From Lysobacteraceae bacterium (lineage in GTDB: Bacteria; Pseudomonadota; Gammaproteobacteria; Xanthomonadales; Xanthomonadaceae): 6,990 bases of DNA. The stretch covers positions 1-6,990 of the forward strand of contig JAQGOI010000039.1 of NCBI GenBank assembly GCA_028293685.1, written 5' to 3'. The position numbers and the translations under genes were made by a program. The notes beneath the pieces are model-generated. The model had not been told where the DNA came from. It ran no database searches and was given only the letters and a program-made list of their open reading frames with translations. Of this stretch, positions 1 to 6,501 are shown piece after piece (within the stretch, counting starts at the first letter, position 1; each line of letters starts with the position of its first letter).

Positions 1-1307
1 GTTTCGAAGATCGCGACGTCCTCGTTGAATTCGGAAATCAGGCGGTCGATGGAGGTGGCGACGTGATCCAGCAGTTCGCGTTCCTGCGGAACATCACCAT
101 GATTGCCCTCGCACGCCTCGGCGACCGCATTGAGGAAGCGCCTCGCCGGATGTCCCTTGTAGACGAACATGCGGCGATCCTTGACCGCCACCTTCACGTA
201 TGGCACCAGCATGCGGCCGATCTTGCGGCGCACCTCGGGCTGGAAATCGCGCTCGTCGAGCAGCACGTCGAACAACATGCCGACCAGGTCGACCGCGTCG
301 TCCTGGGTTGCCGACAGATTCAGATCGTCGTCGCCCATGCCGAGGCGACGTGCGCCAGCAAGTACTTCGCGGCGCAGCAGGTCGCTCAGCGACAGGCGTG
401 AATCACCTGCCTGGTCGAGCACCTCCGGCGGGTCGCTCTGCAGCAATGACAGCGCCGACATCAATTGCGGCACGCCCAGCTGCGCAGCGCCCGAAGGACG
501 ACTGCCGATGGCCGCCGGCATCATGTGCTGGCGCCACGATTGCAGCATGCCGATCAGGCTGGAAAACAGCGCGTGATCGGCCGCCGTGTCGCCGGTGACT
601 CCAGCGTTATCGGATGCGCCGGCGGGCGCCGTGCTCGCTTCGAGTTTGGCCACTTCGTCCACGACAGGTGCCTGCGGCAGCAGCCGCGGCAGGATGCCGG
701 CATTCCCGAGGCGCGCATTGATCCGGTCGTACAACGGCGTCAGCGCGGTCGCGAGTTCGCGCTCCATGAACTTGTACAACGCGATCCGCAATGACGTCGA
801 CAGCTCCACGGCACCCAGTGCGTCGCGCATCGCCTGGGCGAGCGCGGGCGGACCGGCGGGATTGTCGCCAGCAACCAGCACCGAGCGCTCGACGAGCATG
901 GCGACGCGCTGATCGAGCATCTCCAACGACACGGCATGGCGGCGAAACAGGTTGTCCACCATCTGCTCGGAAGCCAACTGCTCTTCGAGCCCGTCCTCGG
1001 ACAGAAGGTTCAACTCACGTTTGACGTCTTCAGGCGGCAACGGCCCGCGCTGCAGGCGCTGGAATGCGGCGACGACGGACGATTCGAAGTTCTCGCGCAG
1101 AGGCCCCCGGGCCCGGCGCAAGTCCCGCAGCGCGGTCAATTCCGTGCCCTCGGCGGCCTGCGCCGAACGGTCGAAGAGATAGTCGTCGGCCTGGCGCATG
1201 ACGACGTCCAGCACCGCAACAAGGCGTTCCACCGTCGTCTTCTGCATTTCGGCCAGCAACTGGCCAGCCCCAGGAGTCACCTGGGCCATTGCGATCAATC
1301 CGTCCAT
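1..1307 (-). CDS. DUF1631 family protein, 3' end cut by window edge
   Basis: The minus strand is open from an ATG at 1307 to the left edge, giving 435 codons with no stop; the C-terminus lies outside. The protein is soluble and helix-rich, with no signal peptide or membrane segment. Recognisable DUF1631 features are an N-terminal helical part, a conserved central stretch around residues 115-200 (DNLFRRH, LRIALYKFMERE, LYDRINARL), a low-complexity Ala/Ser/Gly linker near 223-245, and the best family signature at about 338-392 (VDLVGMLFDVLLDER, then VPYVKVAVKDRRMFV and GHPARRFLN). Family members are usually around 700 residues, so perhaps 60% is visible. Biochemical function is unknown to me; some entries carry a thymidine phosphorylase name that nothing here supports. 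Start choice is uncertain: Met1 has a GGGGA-type site upstream, while Met7 (MAQVTPG) has GGACGG upstream. It sits 193 bases downstream of DUF924, so it probably has its own promoter. Confidence 0.85.
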   Translation of the reverse strand, partial: MDGLIAMAQVTPGAGQLLAEMQKTTVERLVAVLDVVMRQADDYLFDRSAQAAEGTELTALRDLRRARGPLRENFESSVVAAFQRLQRGPLPPEDVKRELNLLSEDGLEEQLASEQMVDNLFRRHAVSLEMLDQRVAMLVERSVLVAGDNPAGPPALAQAMRDALGAVELSTSLRIALYKFMERELATALTPLYDRINARLGNAGILPRLLPQAPVVDEVAKLEASTAPAGASDNAGVTGDTAADHALFSSLIGMLQSWRQHMMPAAIGSRPSGAAQLGVPQLMSALSLLQSDPPEVLDQAGDSRLSLSDLLRREVLAGARRLGMGDDDLNLSATQDDAVDLVGMLFDVLLDERDFQPEVRRKIGRMLVPYVKVAVKDRRMFVYKGHPARRFLNAVAEACEGNHGDVPQERELLDHVATSIDRLISEFNEDVAIFE

Positions 1308-1345
1308 AGAGCATCCCCGCTTGACCCCCGTCGAGGCCCTTATGC

Positions 1346-1360
1346 CATGAACGATTCATG
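1346..1360. promoter_or_regulatory. 15-base inverted repeat upstream of the DUF1631 gene
   Basis: CATGAACGATTCATG is a perfect 6-base inverted repeat around a 3-base centre, 39-53 bases upstream of the DUF1631 start. A weak -10-like CATAAG (minus strand, 1344-1339) lies directly beside it, so the repeat would fall in the -35/-10 spacer of a putative promoter. No recognisable -35 hexamer is present. It could be an operator or a chance palindrome. The rest of the 1308-1500 gap shows no gene, and I found no convincing terminator for DUF924 in it. Confidence 0.25.
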
Positions 1361-1500
1361 CACATGGCGGCCCGACCAGGCCAACTTGCTGAACTGCGAG
1401 AAGCGTCACTAATTGGCAGCCCACGGCAGTCGACGACGGCTGACGTCAGAAAGCGACGCACCCCCAGTCCGCGATGTCGACAGAAATCCACGACCGGTGC

Positions 1501-2085
1501 TCAGAACGATCCCATCGGTTCCTGCAGGGACGCGAGCTCCTCGTCGGTCGAGACCCGGCCGAGGATCGCGTTGCGATGCGGGAAGCGGCCGAAGCGGTCG
1601 ACGATGTGTTGGTGGGCCAGCGCGAACCGGGTCAGCGCGTCATCGCCCAGCGCCGCGGTCAGATCCACTCCAAGCCGCTGATCCGCCGCGTCCTCGCTGT
1701 GTTGCAGCGGCATGTACAGGAACAGCCGCTCCTGCTTGTCCATGTCCCTGTCGAGGCCGGCATCGATCGCGGCGCGGGCAATGCGGCGCGCGAGCGGATC
1801 GGTTGCATACATGCGCGCATCGCCGCGGAACATGTTGCGCGGAAACTGATCCAGCACGATGACCGTCGCAAGCGCCGAGCGCGGGGCGACCGCACCGGTC
1901 GCGTGCTGCGCGACGATGTCTTCGTGGAGCCGGAGGAAGCGCTCGCGGATACGGGCATCGACCATCTCGTCCTTGCGCCACCACTGTTGTTCCGACAGTT
2001 CGGCAAACCAGAAGTGCAGGACATCGCCGACCCAGGCCGGCTCGTCATTCCCCGCCGTTTTCGGTGACGTCAGAACCGCATCCAT
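1501..2085 (-). CDS. DUF924 family protein
   Basis: This is a 194-residue cytosolic protein covering the full DUF924 family. Characteristic blocks appear in order: VLHFWFAE (22-29), WWRKDEMVDARIRERF (35-50), the signature VIVLDQFPRNMFRGDARMYATDP (75-97), LFLYMPLQHSEDAADQ (121-136) and HIVDRFGRFPHRNAILGRVSTDEE (160-183). All conserved His, Arg and Asp positions I know for the family look intact, so the gene seems functional. The family is all-helical and, as I recall, related to the tetratricopeptide fold; no molecular function is established to my knowledge. I chose the ATG at 2085 because its A is shared with the TGA stop of the upstream TIR gene (TGATG), the classic arrangement for translational coupling. 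A GTG one codon earlier would also be in frame. The coupling implies co-expression with the TIR protein. Confidence 0.93.
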   Translation of the reverse strand: MDAVLTSPKTAGNDEPAWVGDVLHFWFAELSEQQWWRKDEMVDARIRERFLRLHEDIVAQHATGAVAPRSALATVIVLDQFPRNMFRGDARMYATDPLARRIARAAIDAGLDRDMDKQERLFLYMPLQHSEDAADQRLGVDLTAALGDDALTRFALAHQHIVDRFGRFPHRNAILGRVSTDEELASLQEPMGSF

Positions 2086-3725
2086 CACTCGGGCAAACCG
2101 GCCATGCGCAACGACTCCGCAAGATTCGCGGCATCGGCGGGATTCTTGAACGGCTCCCTGATCATGAAGCGGCTGACCGTGAATTCCGGCTTCGCCGCCA
2201 GCACGGCTGCCGCACCGGCAGCGGCCCTATCGGCATCGCCCAGCCGGGCGTGACAGGCGGCACGCAGCGCCGCGAAGCGGAAGTGGGTCGTGGGCAGGTG
2301 ATCGAACTGGGCCAGGGCTTCCTCGTACCTGTGAAGGGCCATCAGCGCTTGTCCGATCGAACGGAAGTACCAAGGCGTATCGAAATAGGGATCGATCTCG
2401 CGGGCGCGCCGGAACCAGTCGAGCGCCTCCTCGGCTTGGCCGAGATGGATCAGCAGGAGTCCCATGTCGGCCATGTTCCATTGATTGGTCGGATTGATCT
2501 CAACCGCGCGACGCATGTATTGCAGCGCCATGTCGAAAGAGCGCCGCAACCCGCAGACATGCGCCAGGATCGAGAAGCAGGTGCTTTCGTTGCTGTCCAG
2601 CTCGACGGCGCGCCGGGCCAGCACATAAGCCTCGTCCAGGGCCGCGTTGTCGCCGATGTAATCGTCGCGCCAGGCGCTGTAGCGCATTGCGGCGAGCAGC
2701 GCGTGGGCCATGCCGTAGCCGGGATCGATCTGGATGGCCTGCTCGAACAGCCGCTGCGCCTCCGCCGCACCCTCCGGCACGTCCCAAGGCAAGGCATTGC
2801 CCTTCAGCACGCATTCGTAGGCGGCCAGGTTCGCCGGCGGCTTGCGCGACGCCCGTTCGACGTCCGACACCTGCACGCGACCCACGAGCGTGCTGACGAT
2901 CGTACGCACGACCTGGTCCTGCACCGCGAACAGATCGGACAGGTCGCGGTCGAACTTCTCGGCCCAGACGTGGTTCCCGGTTTCCGCGTCGATCAACTGC
3001 GCGGTGATGCGGATGCGATCGCCCATGCGTCGCACGCTGCCTTCAACGACGAAATGCACGTTGAGTTCGCGGGCGACCTGGGCGATGTCGGCGGCGATAC
3101 CGCGATAGCGGAACGAGGCCGAGCGCGAGCGCACCGACAGCAACCGCCAGCGCGACAGCTCGGTGATGATGTCTTCGGTGATGCCGTCGCTGAAGAAATC
3201 CTGTTGCGGGTCGCCGCCGATGTTGGCGAACGGCAGCACGCCGATGGCGACGCGGTCGGGCGCGGTGGCGTACACACGACCTGTTGCCGGCAATCCGGTT
3301 TCCACCAGTGCGTCCGCCGACGCGCCCGCGTGGCGCCGCGCGACCAGGGTACCGAGCGCGCGCAGCAGTTCCTGCACCTGCGGGCTGCGGGCGTCGCGTT
3401 GCGAGTCGTCCAGGTCGATCGTGTGGAACGCGCGAACGTCAATCGGAAGACTCGCGCCATCGAATCGCACCGGCACCAGCACGCCGCGTTCCGCCGCATC
3501 GCGCGCTTCTCCGCGCACCCAGCGCGAATCCACCGAATCGGAGGTCCACACTGCCAGCACGGCAGCCGCCTGCTTCAGCTCGGTGTCGATCTGGCGGTCG
3601 AACTCCTGGCCCGGGACGATCGCGGGATCCCACCAGACCGATAATCCCGTCGCCTCGATCGTCGCGACAAGCGGTGCGACACGTGCCTTGTCGCGGCGGC
3701 AATAGGAAACGAAGACGTCCGCCAT
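2085..3725 (-). CDS. TIR domain / TolB-like domain / TPR protein
   Basis: This 546-residue protein has three modules. Residues 1-130 are a bacterial TIR domain: DVFVSYCRRDK, a BB-loop-like GLSVWWDPAIVPGQEF, then SVDSRWVRGEA, where Glu73 aligns with the catalytic glutamate of NAD-cleaving TIR domains (SARM1 Glu642 in the WVHKE motif). Residues 158-282 are the TolB-like (COG5616-type) module usually found behind class III adenylate cyclase or winged-helix domains (VAIGVLPFANIGGDP, SDGITEDIITELSR, VEGSVRR, RITAQLIDAETG, WAEKFDR). Residues 298-500 hold about five TPR-like helical repeats (LFEQAIQIDPGYGMAHALL, ALQYMRRAVEINP, ALDWFRRAREIDP). No signal peptide or membrane helix is seen, so it is probably cytosolic. 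The ATG at 3725 starts exactly at the TIR domain and has GGAAGG nine bases upstream; a longer in-frame extension to 3824 carries no domain sequence. By inference the TPR/TolB-like part senses or binds a partner and the TIR domain acts or signals. Substrate and trigger are unknown. Confidence 0.93.
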   Translation of the reverse strand: MADVFVSYCRRDKARVAPLVATIEATGLSVWWDPAIVPGQEFDRQIDTELKQAAAVLAVWTSDSVDSRWVRGEARDAAERGVLVPVRFDGASLPIDVRAFHTIDLDDSQRDARSPQVQELLRALGTLVARRHAGASADALVETGLPATGRVYATAPDRVAIGVLPFANIGGDPQQDFFSDGITEDIITELSRWRLLSVRSRSASFRYRGIAADIAQVARELNVHFVVEGSVRRMGDRIRITAQLIDAETGNHVWAEKFDRDLSDLFAVQDQVVRTIVSTLVGRVQVSDVERASRKPPANLAAYECVLKGNALPWDVPEGAAEAQRLFEQAIQIDPGYGMAHALLAAMRYSAWRDDYIGDNAALDEAYVLARRAVELDSNESTCFSILAHVCGLRRSFDMALQYMRRAVEINPTNQWNMADMGLLLIHLGQAEEALDWFRRAREIDPYFDTPWYFRSIGQALMALHRYEEALAQFDHLPTTHFRFAALRAACHARLGDADRAAAGAAAVLAAKPEFTVSRFMIREPFKNPADAANLAESLRMAGLPE

Positions 3726-3733
3726 GTGCGTTG

Positions 3734-3739
3734 ACCTTC
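3734..3739 (-). promoter_or_regulatory. Ribosome binding site deciding the TIR gene start
   Basis: On the minus strand GGAAGG lies nine bases before the ATG at 3725. It supports that start over the longer reading frame to 3824. An imperfect hairpin (3741-3760: AGTG...CACT outer arms, GCGG/CCGC inner arms with a TG loop) lies directly upstream of it and could influence initiation. I see no convincing promoter in the rest of 3726-3875. Confidence 0.55.
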
Positions 3740-3875
3740 CAGTGGAGCGGTGCCGCCACTCCTTCCGGCCGGTGGAGCATACCCCCGCGTCGGAAAACGC
3801 TTCGCGATCTGCCGCGGCTACCAATTCATCGGGCGGGGACCCGGGCTGGTGAGCAGCGTCTGGTGTGGGATTCCA

Positions 3876-4526
3876 TCAGGCCTGGCCCAGCTGCCGGTCA
3901 TGCAGGCGCGACCACAACAGCAACGACACGGACGCGCCGATCAGGCATGTGAACATGTCCCACTGCGTATCCCACGGGTCGCCCTGCGTGGCAAGGAATG
4001 CGTCGGCATCGGCGCCGAATGCCAACGCGGACCACCATTCGATCAGCTCGAAGAACGCCGAGAAACTGAGGCACACGGCGAGCACGAGGTACACCAGCCA
4101 GCCGCCACGACGCAGCGGCGTGCAACGCAGCAGCAACTCACGCGCCAGGATCGCCGGCACGAAGCCCTGCATGAAGTGGCCGACGCGGTCCCACGGGTTG
4201 CGCTGGACCGCGACGCCGATCGCGTTGAATGCATCGCGCAACCAGAAGCCCAACGGCGTCTGCGCGTAGGTGTATTCGCCGCCGTGGATCAGCACCAGCG
4301 CGTGCACCGCGAGCAGCCAGCACAGCAGGCGTGTCAGTGGGAAGCGCTTCCAGCGCCATGCCAGAAGCGGAATCCCGACGATGATCCACATGACTTCCAT
4401 GAACCACGTCATGCGGTCGCCCGCAGCCAACAACGACCAGATCAACGCCACGCACACGGTGGAAACCAGCAGCCAGGCTTCCACCCGTGTCGGGGGCGTG
4501 GCGATCAGTGACGATGTTCCGAGCAT
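3876..4526 (-). CDS. DUF2238 (YjdF-type) integral membrane protein
   Basis: The product is a 216-residue inner-membrane protein with about six hydrophobic segments (roughly residues 16-34, 40-57, 65-81, 115-133, 143-165 and 191-206). Family signatures are clear: YTYAQTPLGFW (85-95), NPWDRVGHFMQGFVPAILARELLLR (110-134), FFELIEWWSAL (158-168) and TQGDPWDTQWDM (180-191). The conserved His, Glu and Asp residues at membrane edges are present, which suggests an intact protein; these could bind metal or act in catalysis, but I know of no established function. Length is normal for the family, of which E. coli YjdF is a member. The ATG at 4526 has only a weak GAGTGAG-type ribosome site, and the codon lies in a small potential hairpin. 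It follows the exported YciI-like gene by 43 bases on the same strand, so the two are probably one transcript. Confidence 0.92.
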   Translation of the reverse strand: MLGTSSLIATPPTRVEAWLLVSTVCVALIWSLLAAGDRMTWFMEVMWIIVGIPLLAWRWKRFPLTRLLCWLLAVHALVLIHGGEYTYAQTPLGFWLRDAFNAIGVAVQRNPWDRVGHFMQGFVPAILARELLLRCTPLRRGGWLVYLVLAVCLSFSAFFELIEWWSALAFGADADAFLATQGDPWDTQWDMFTCLIGASVSLLLWSRLHDRQLGQA

Positions 4527-4534
4527 GCGTGCTC
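4521..4534 (-). promoter_or_regulatory. Small hairpin overlapping the DUF2238 start codon
   Basis: GAGCA and TGCTC form a 5-base stem with a 4-base loop. In the mRNA the U and G of the AUG would be in the stem, with the A in the loop. Together with the weak ribosome site this would favour initiation by ribosomes arriving from the upstream YciI-like gene. A stem this short can easily arise by chance. Confidence 0.25.
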
Positions 4535-4569
4535 ACTCGATGGTTGAAGACGACCGTGGGAAGGATCTG

Positions 4570-5046
4570 CTACGGCGCCTTCGGCAGCAGGCGGGCGTGG
4601 AGTTGCGGAATCATCATCGTCGCCGCCGACCCATACCAGCGGTGGTACTCAGCCACCATTTCGCCGTGGACGATCACCGGATCGGTCGCGGTCAGGCGCC
4701 GGGCCTCGTCGAGGTCGGCGACCGCCAGAACGAACAGGCCACGCCACCCGGCCGGATCCTTGTCGAACGGTCCCGCCAGTACCAGCTTGCCAGCGGCGGC
4801 CAGCCGTTCGATGTTGGCGAAATGCCCCGCGAACATCGCCTTGCGTTCTTCGCCATCCGATACCGGTGTCGGTCCCGTCTTGAGGATCACCAGCACATAC
4901 GTGCGCATCCCGCGCTGGTCGGCGCCAAGCCGCTGCGCGAGCGCCGCGTCGTACGACGGCGCTGGCTCAGCCTTCTGCGCGGATACCTGCGGGGATCCCG
5001 CCAGACAAAAACACGCCGCCAGGGCGGCCATCGGAAGACATTTCAT
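4570..5046 (-). CDS. Exported YciI-like protein
   Basis: This 158-residue protein has an N-terminal Sec-type signal (MKCLPMAALAACFCLAGS) and a likely cleavage after VSA at residue 23. LAAC at 9-12 resembles a lipobox, but the hydrophobic stretch before it is short, so a lipoprotein is less likely. Residues 47-140 match the YCII-related alpha/beta fold: RTYVLVILKTGP, then FAGHFANIERLAAAGKLVLAGPF (72-94), GLFVLAVADLDEARRLTATDPVI (103-125) and GEMVAEYHRWY (128-138). His75, the AGP turn and the DP motif with a following Glu are the usual conserved positions. YciI proteins resemble small muconolactone-isomerase-like dimers; a reaction is known for few of them and none can be assigned here. A segment at 30-46 before the domain is not part of the core fold. 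Met1 has GGACGG about seven bases upstream. It precedes DUF2238 on the same strand. Confidence 0.85.
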   Translation of the reverse strand: MKCLPMAALAACFCLAGSPQVSAQKAEPAPSYDAALAQRLGADQRGMRTYVLVILKTGPTPVSDGEERKAMFAGHFANIERLAAAGKLVLAGPFDKDPAGWRGLFVLAVADLDEARRLTATDPVIVHGEMVAEYHRWYGSAATMMIPQLHARLLPKAP

Positions 5047-5136
5047 CGTTCATCCGTCCCGTGACGCGAGAGCTCAAGGATAAGCGGATGTGGCCTTTGG
5101 TTGGGGCGTGCACATGGGCCGGGCGCCATGAGCCTG

Positions 5137-5853
5137 CTACTCGTCGTCTTCGTCGACGACGTCATCGCCCGCCGCCGAAGCCATCGCATCCTCGATCGGA
5201 TCGACCGGCTCGAGCAATGTGTAGTCGTCGACCTCGCGACTGCGGATCGCACGTGACACTGGATAGCTCTCAAGCGCAGGTTGTTTCATCCGGGTCAGGA
5301 ACCGCATCGCAAGCCAAGGTCCCGCGATCCAGTCGGCCACTTTGTCCGCTGGCAGGAACACCGGGCCATCAGGCACGAGTGGAGGCGGAATGGCGGGGTT
5401 GGCGTGAGTGAGGATGGCGAACGAAAACAGCTCCGGTTCGTCCCGGTGCCAGTGATCCCACAATCCCGCGGCGAACAGCATTCCACCGGACTGCGCCTGG
5501 ATGAAATACGGCTGCGGCGGCTTCGCCATGCGATCCCACTTGTAGTAGCCATTCATCGGCACCGCGCAACGCCGATGTTCCCACGGCCTACGAAAAATGC
5601 GACTCCTGGGCGCGCGTTCCAGACGAGCGGTGACCGTCGTGTACTTCGTCTCAGGCAGCTTCGACCAGCTCGGCACCAGGCCCCAGTCGAACTCTTCCGC
5701 GCCAGGCCCGTCGCCGCGGTCGAGGATGACGACAGCGCGCTTTCGCACCGCGACGTTGTAGCGCGCGGGCGCGGCAGCGAGTGCCGCCGCGATTTGGGGC
5801 GCGAGTGCCTTGGGCATGTCCTCCCCCGCGAATGCCTGCACGAACCTACGCAT
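5137..5853 (-). CDS. SRAP (YedK/HMCES-like) family protein lacking the catalytic residues
   Basis: This 238-residue protein follows the SRAP fold motif by motif: RYNVAV (31-36), FDWGLVPSW (55-63), VTARLER (74-80), RRCAVPMNGYYKW (94-106), FAAGLWDHW (127-135), FAILTHANPAIP (145-156), DGPVFL (162-167) and YPVSRAI (197-203). SRAP proteins crosslink to abasic sites in single-stranded DNA through Cys2 of MCGRF, helped by Asn, Glu and His (Asn75, Glu105 and His160 in E. coli YedK, from memory). Here the start reads MRRF, with no Cys2; the NAR motif is TAR (Thr75), GFYEW is GYYKW (Lys105), and the His position reads Val160. The start is firm: an in-frame TAG lies four codons upstream, with an AGGT element between. 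The reading frame is intact, so this looks like a conserved pseudoenzyme. Arg/Lys-rich surface segments may still bind DNA. The C-terminus is strongly acidic (DDVVDEDDE). True SRAP chemistry is unlikely. Confidence 0.9.
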   Translation of the reverse strand: MRRFVQAFAGEDMPKALAPQIAAALAAAPARYNVAVRKRAVVILDRGDGPGAEEFDWGLVPSWSKLPETKYTTVTARLERAPRSRIFRRPWEHRRCAVPMNGYYKWDRMAKPPQPYFIQAQSGGMLFAAGLWDHWHRDEPELFSFAILTHANPAIPPPLVPDGPVFLPADKVADWIAGPWLAMRFLTRMKQPALESYPVSRAIRSREVDDYTLLEPVDPIEDAMASAAGDDVVDEDDE

Positions 5854-5899
5854 GCGAAAGACCTACAAGCGCCACGGAATTCACCCATCCGCCGTTGAT

Positions 5900-5916
5900 C
5901 GCAGCATGTTGCTGCG
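5900..5916. promoter_or_regulatory. 17-base perfect inverted repeat upstream of the SRAP gene
   Basis: CGCAGCATGTTGCTGCG is a perfect 7-base inverted repeat around a 3-base centre, 47-63 bases upstream of the SRAP start. No T-run follows on either strand, so it is not a typical terminator. It does not match the E. coli LexA box (CTGT-N8-ACAG). It may be an operator or a 5' leader hairpin. No clear promoter hexamers are visible in 5854-5970. Confidence 0.35.
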
Positions 5917-5970
5917 CAGGTCGTCAGCGCTGTGGCAATTCCCGAATGAACAGCGTCCGGCTAGCGACAA

Positions 5971-6001
5971 TACGCAGGCAGCCTCAAGGCCAACCTGCGT
6001 A
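5971..6001 (-). terminator. Probable terminator hairpin after the SnoaL-like gene
   Basis: TACGCAGG (5971-5978) and CCTGCGTA (5994-6001) are a perfect 8-base inverted repeat. Inside them GCC/GGC can extend the stem with a 4-base loop. The hairpin begins 8 bases after the TGA of the SnoaL-like gene on the minus strand. The bases that follow in the transcript (TTGTCG) are only weakly T-rich, so termination may be partial or the hairpin may instead protect the 3' end. Confidence 0.55.
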
Positions 6002-6009
6002 ACCGATTG

Positions 6010-6501
6010 TCAAATTTTCGGAGCAGCGGGTGCAGTTGCAGGTGCGGCGGGCGCATCGTTGTTCCAGATGTCCCGGATCATCACCCACTTGCCGTTCTGC
6101 CTTTCCCAGATTTCGACGTACTTGCCCGTACCGACGGCCTTGCCGGTCGCATCGGCGACTGAAAACGTCCCCGAATGCCAGCCGAGGTTGCCGGAGCTTC
6201 CGGAGGCGCCGTCGTTGATGGTCAGCGTGATACCGGCTTTTTTCGAGGTCGCCGTGTCCTTGACCAGGAAGTCGTGCAGGGCCGAAGGAGCGCTTACGGC
6301 GGGCACATCCGGCGGCATCACCACCGCATCCTTCGCGTACATCGCCACGATCCGGTCCGCGTCGCCTGCGTTGTAGGCAGTCGCCCAGTCCTTGTCCGAC
6401 GGATGGAAGGCGGCACCCGCCGCGTCCTTGGCCGGCGCATTCGCGCTGGCGAGCGCCAGCAGTGCGAACGATACGGAAACGGCAGCTTTCATGAAGTACA
6501 T
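6010..6501 (-). CDS. Exported SnoaL/DUF4440-like protein (NTF2-like fold)
   Basis: The product is 163 residues with an N-terminal signal peptide (MYFMKAAVSVSFALLALASA), probably cleaved around residues 20-24. The mature part resembles small NTF2-like proteins of the SnoaL/DUF4440 type: DWATAYNAGDADRIVAMYAKDAVVMPPDVPAV (38-69) is the typical first helix plus 'time course of a damaging load' motif, followed by a strand-rich region and GKYVEIWERQNGKWVMIRDIWNND (126-149) at the family's C-terminal sheet. A short Ala/Pro tail follows. Members bind small ligands or act as isomerases or hydrolases; no substrate can be named. I chose the ATG at 6501 because AGAGGA lies six bases upstream; the ATG three codons later is too far from it, and the longer frame to 6543 adds an Arg-rich stretch with no export character. 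It is transcribed divergently from the peroxiredoxin. Confidence 0.8.
   Translation of the reverse strand: MYFMKAAVSVSFALLALASANAPAKDAAGAAFHPSDKDWATAYNAGDADRIVAMYAKDAVVMPPDVPAVSAPSALHDFLVKDTATSKKAGITLTINDGASGSSGNLGWHSGTFSVADATGKAVGTGKYVEIWERQNGKWVMIRDIWNNDAPAAPATAPAAPKI

Noticed and set aside
936..1412. Plus-strand open frames opposite the DUF1631 gene
   Set aside because: They are antisense shadows; the minus strand stays open for 435 codons and carries DUF1631 motifs.
1441..2075. TGACGTCAGAA at 1441-1451 and again at 2065-2075, flanking DUF924
   Set aside because: Several 11-base matches are expected by chance in a window of this size, and the second copy lies inside coding sequence.
2064..3644. 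A 526-codon open frame on the plus strand opposite the TIR gene
   Set aside because: Its translation is Arg/His/Gln-rich and matches no family, while the minus strand has clear TIR, TolB-like and TPR motifs. Long antisense frames are common in GC-rich coding DNA.
3726..3824. A longer N-terminus for the TIR protein
   Set aside because: The extra 33 residues carry no domain sequence, and the ATG at 3725 has a good ribosome site and begins at the TIR domain.
3750..4511. A 253-codon plus-strand open frame opposite the DUF2238 gene
   Set aside because: Low-complexity, Gln/Arg/His-rich translation with no domain; the minus strand encodes a clear conserved membrane protein.
5113..5130. CATGG/CCATG hairpin just after the SRAP stop codon, considered as a terminator
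   Set aside because: Only five paired bases, an 8-base loop and no T-run in the transcript direction.
5142..5161. A perfect 7-base stem (CGTCGTC/GACGACG) at the 3' end of the SRAP gene, considered as a terminator
   Set aside because: It lies inside the coding region and follows from repeated Asp/Val codons in the acidic tail; no T-run follows.
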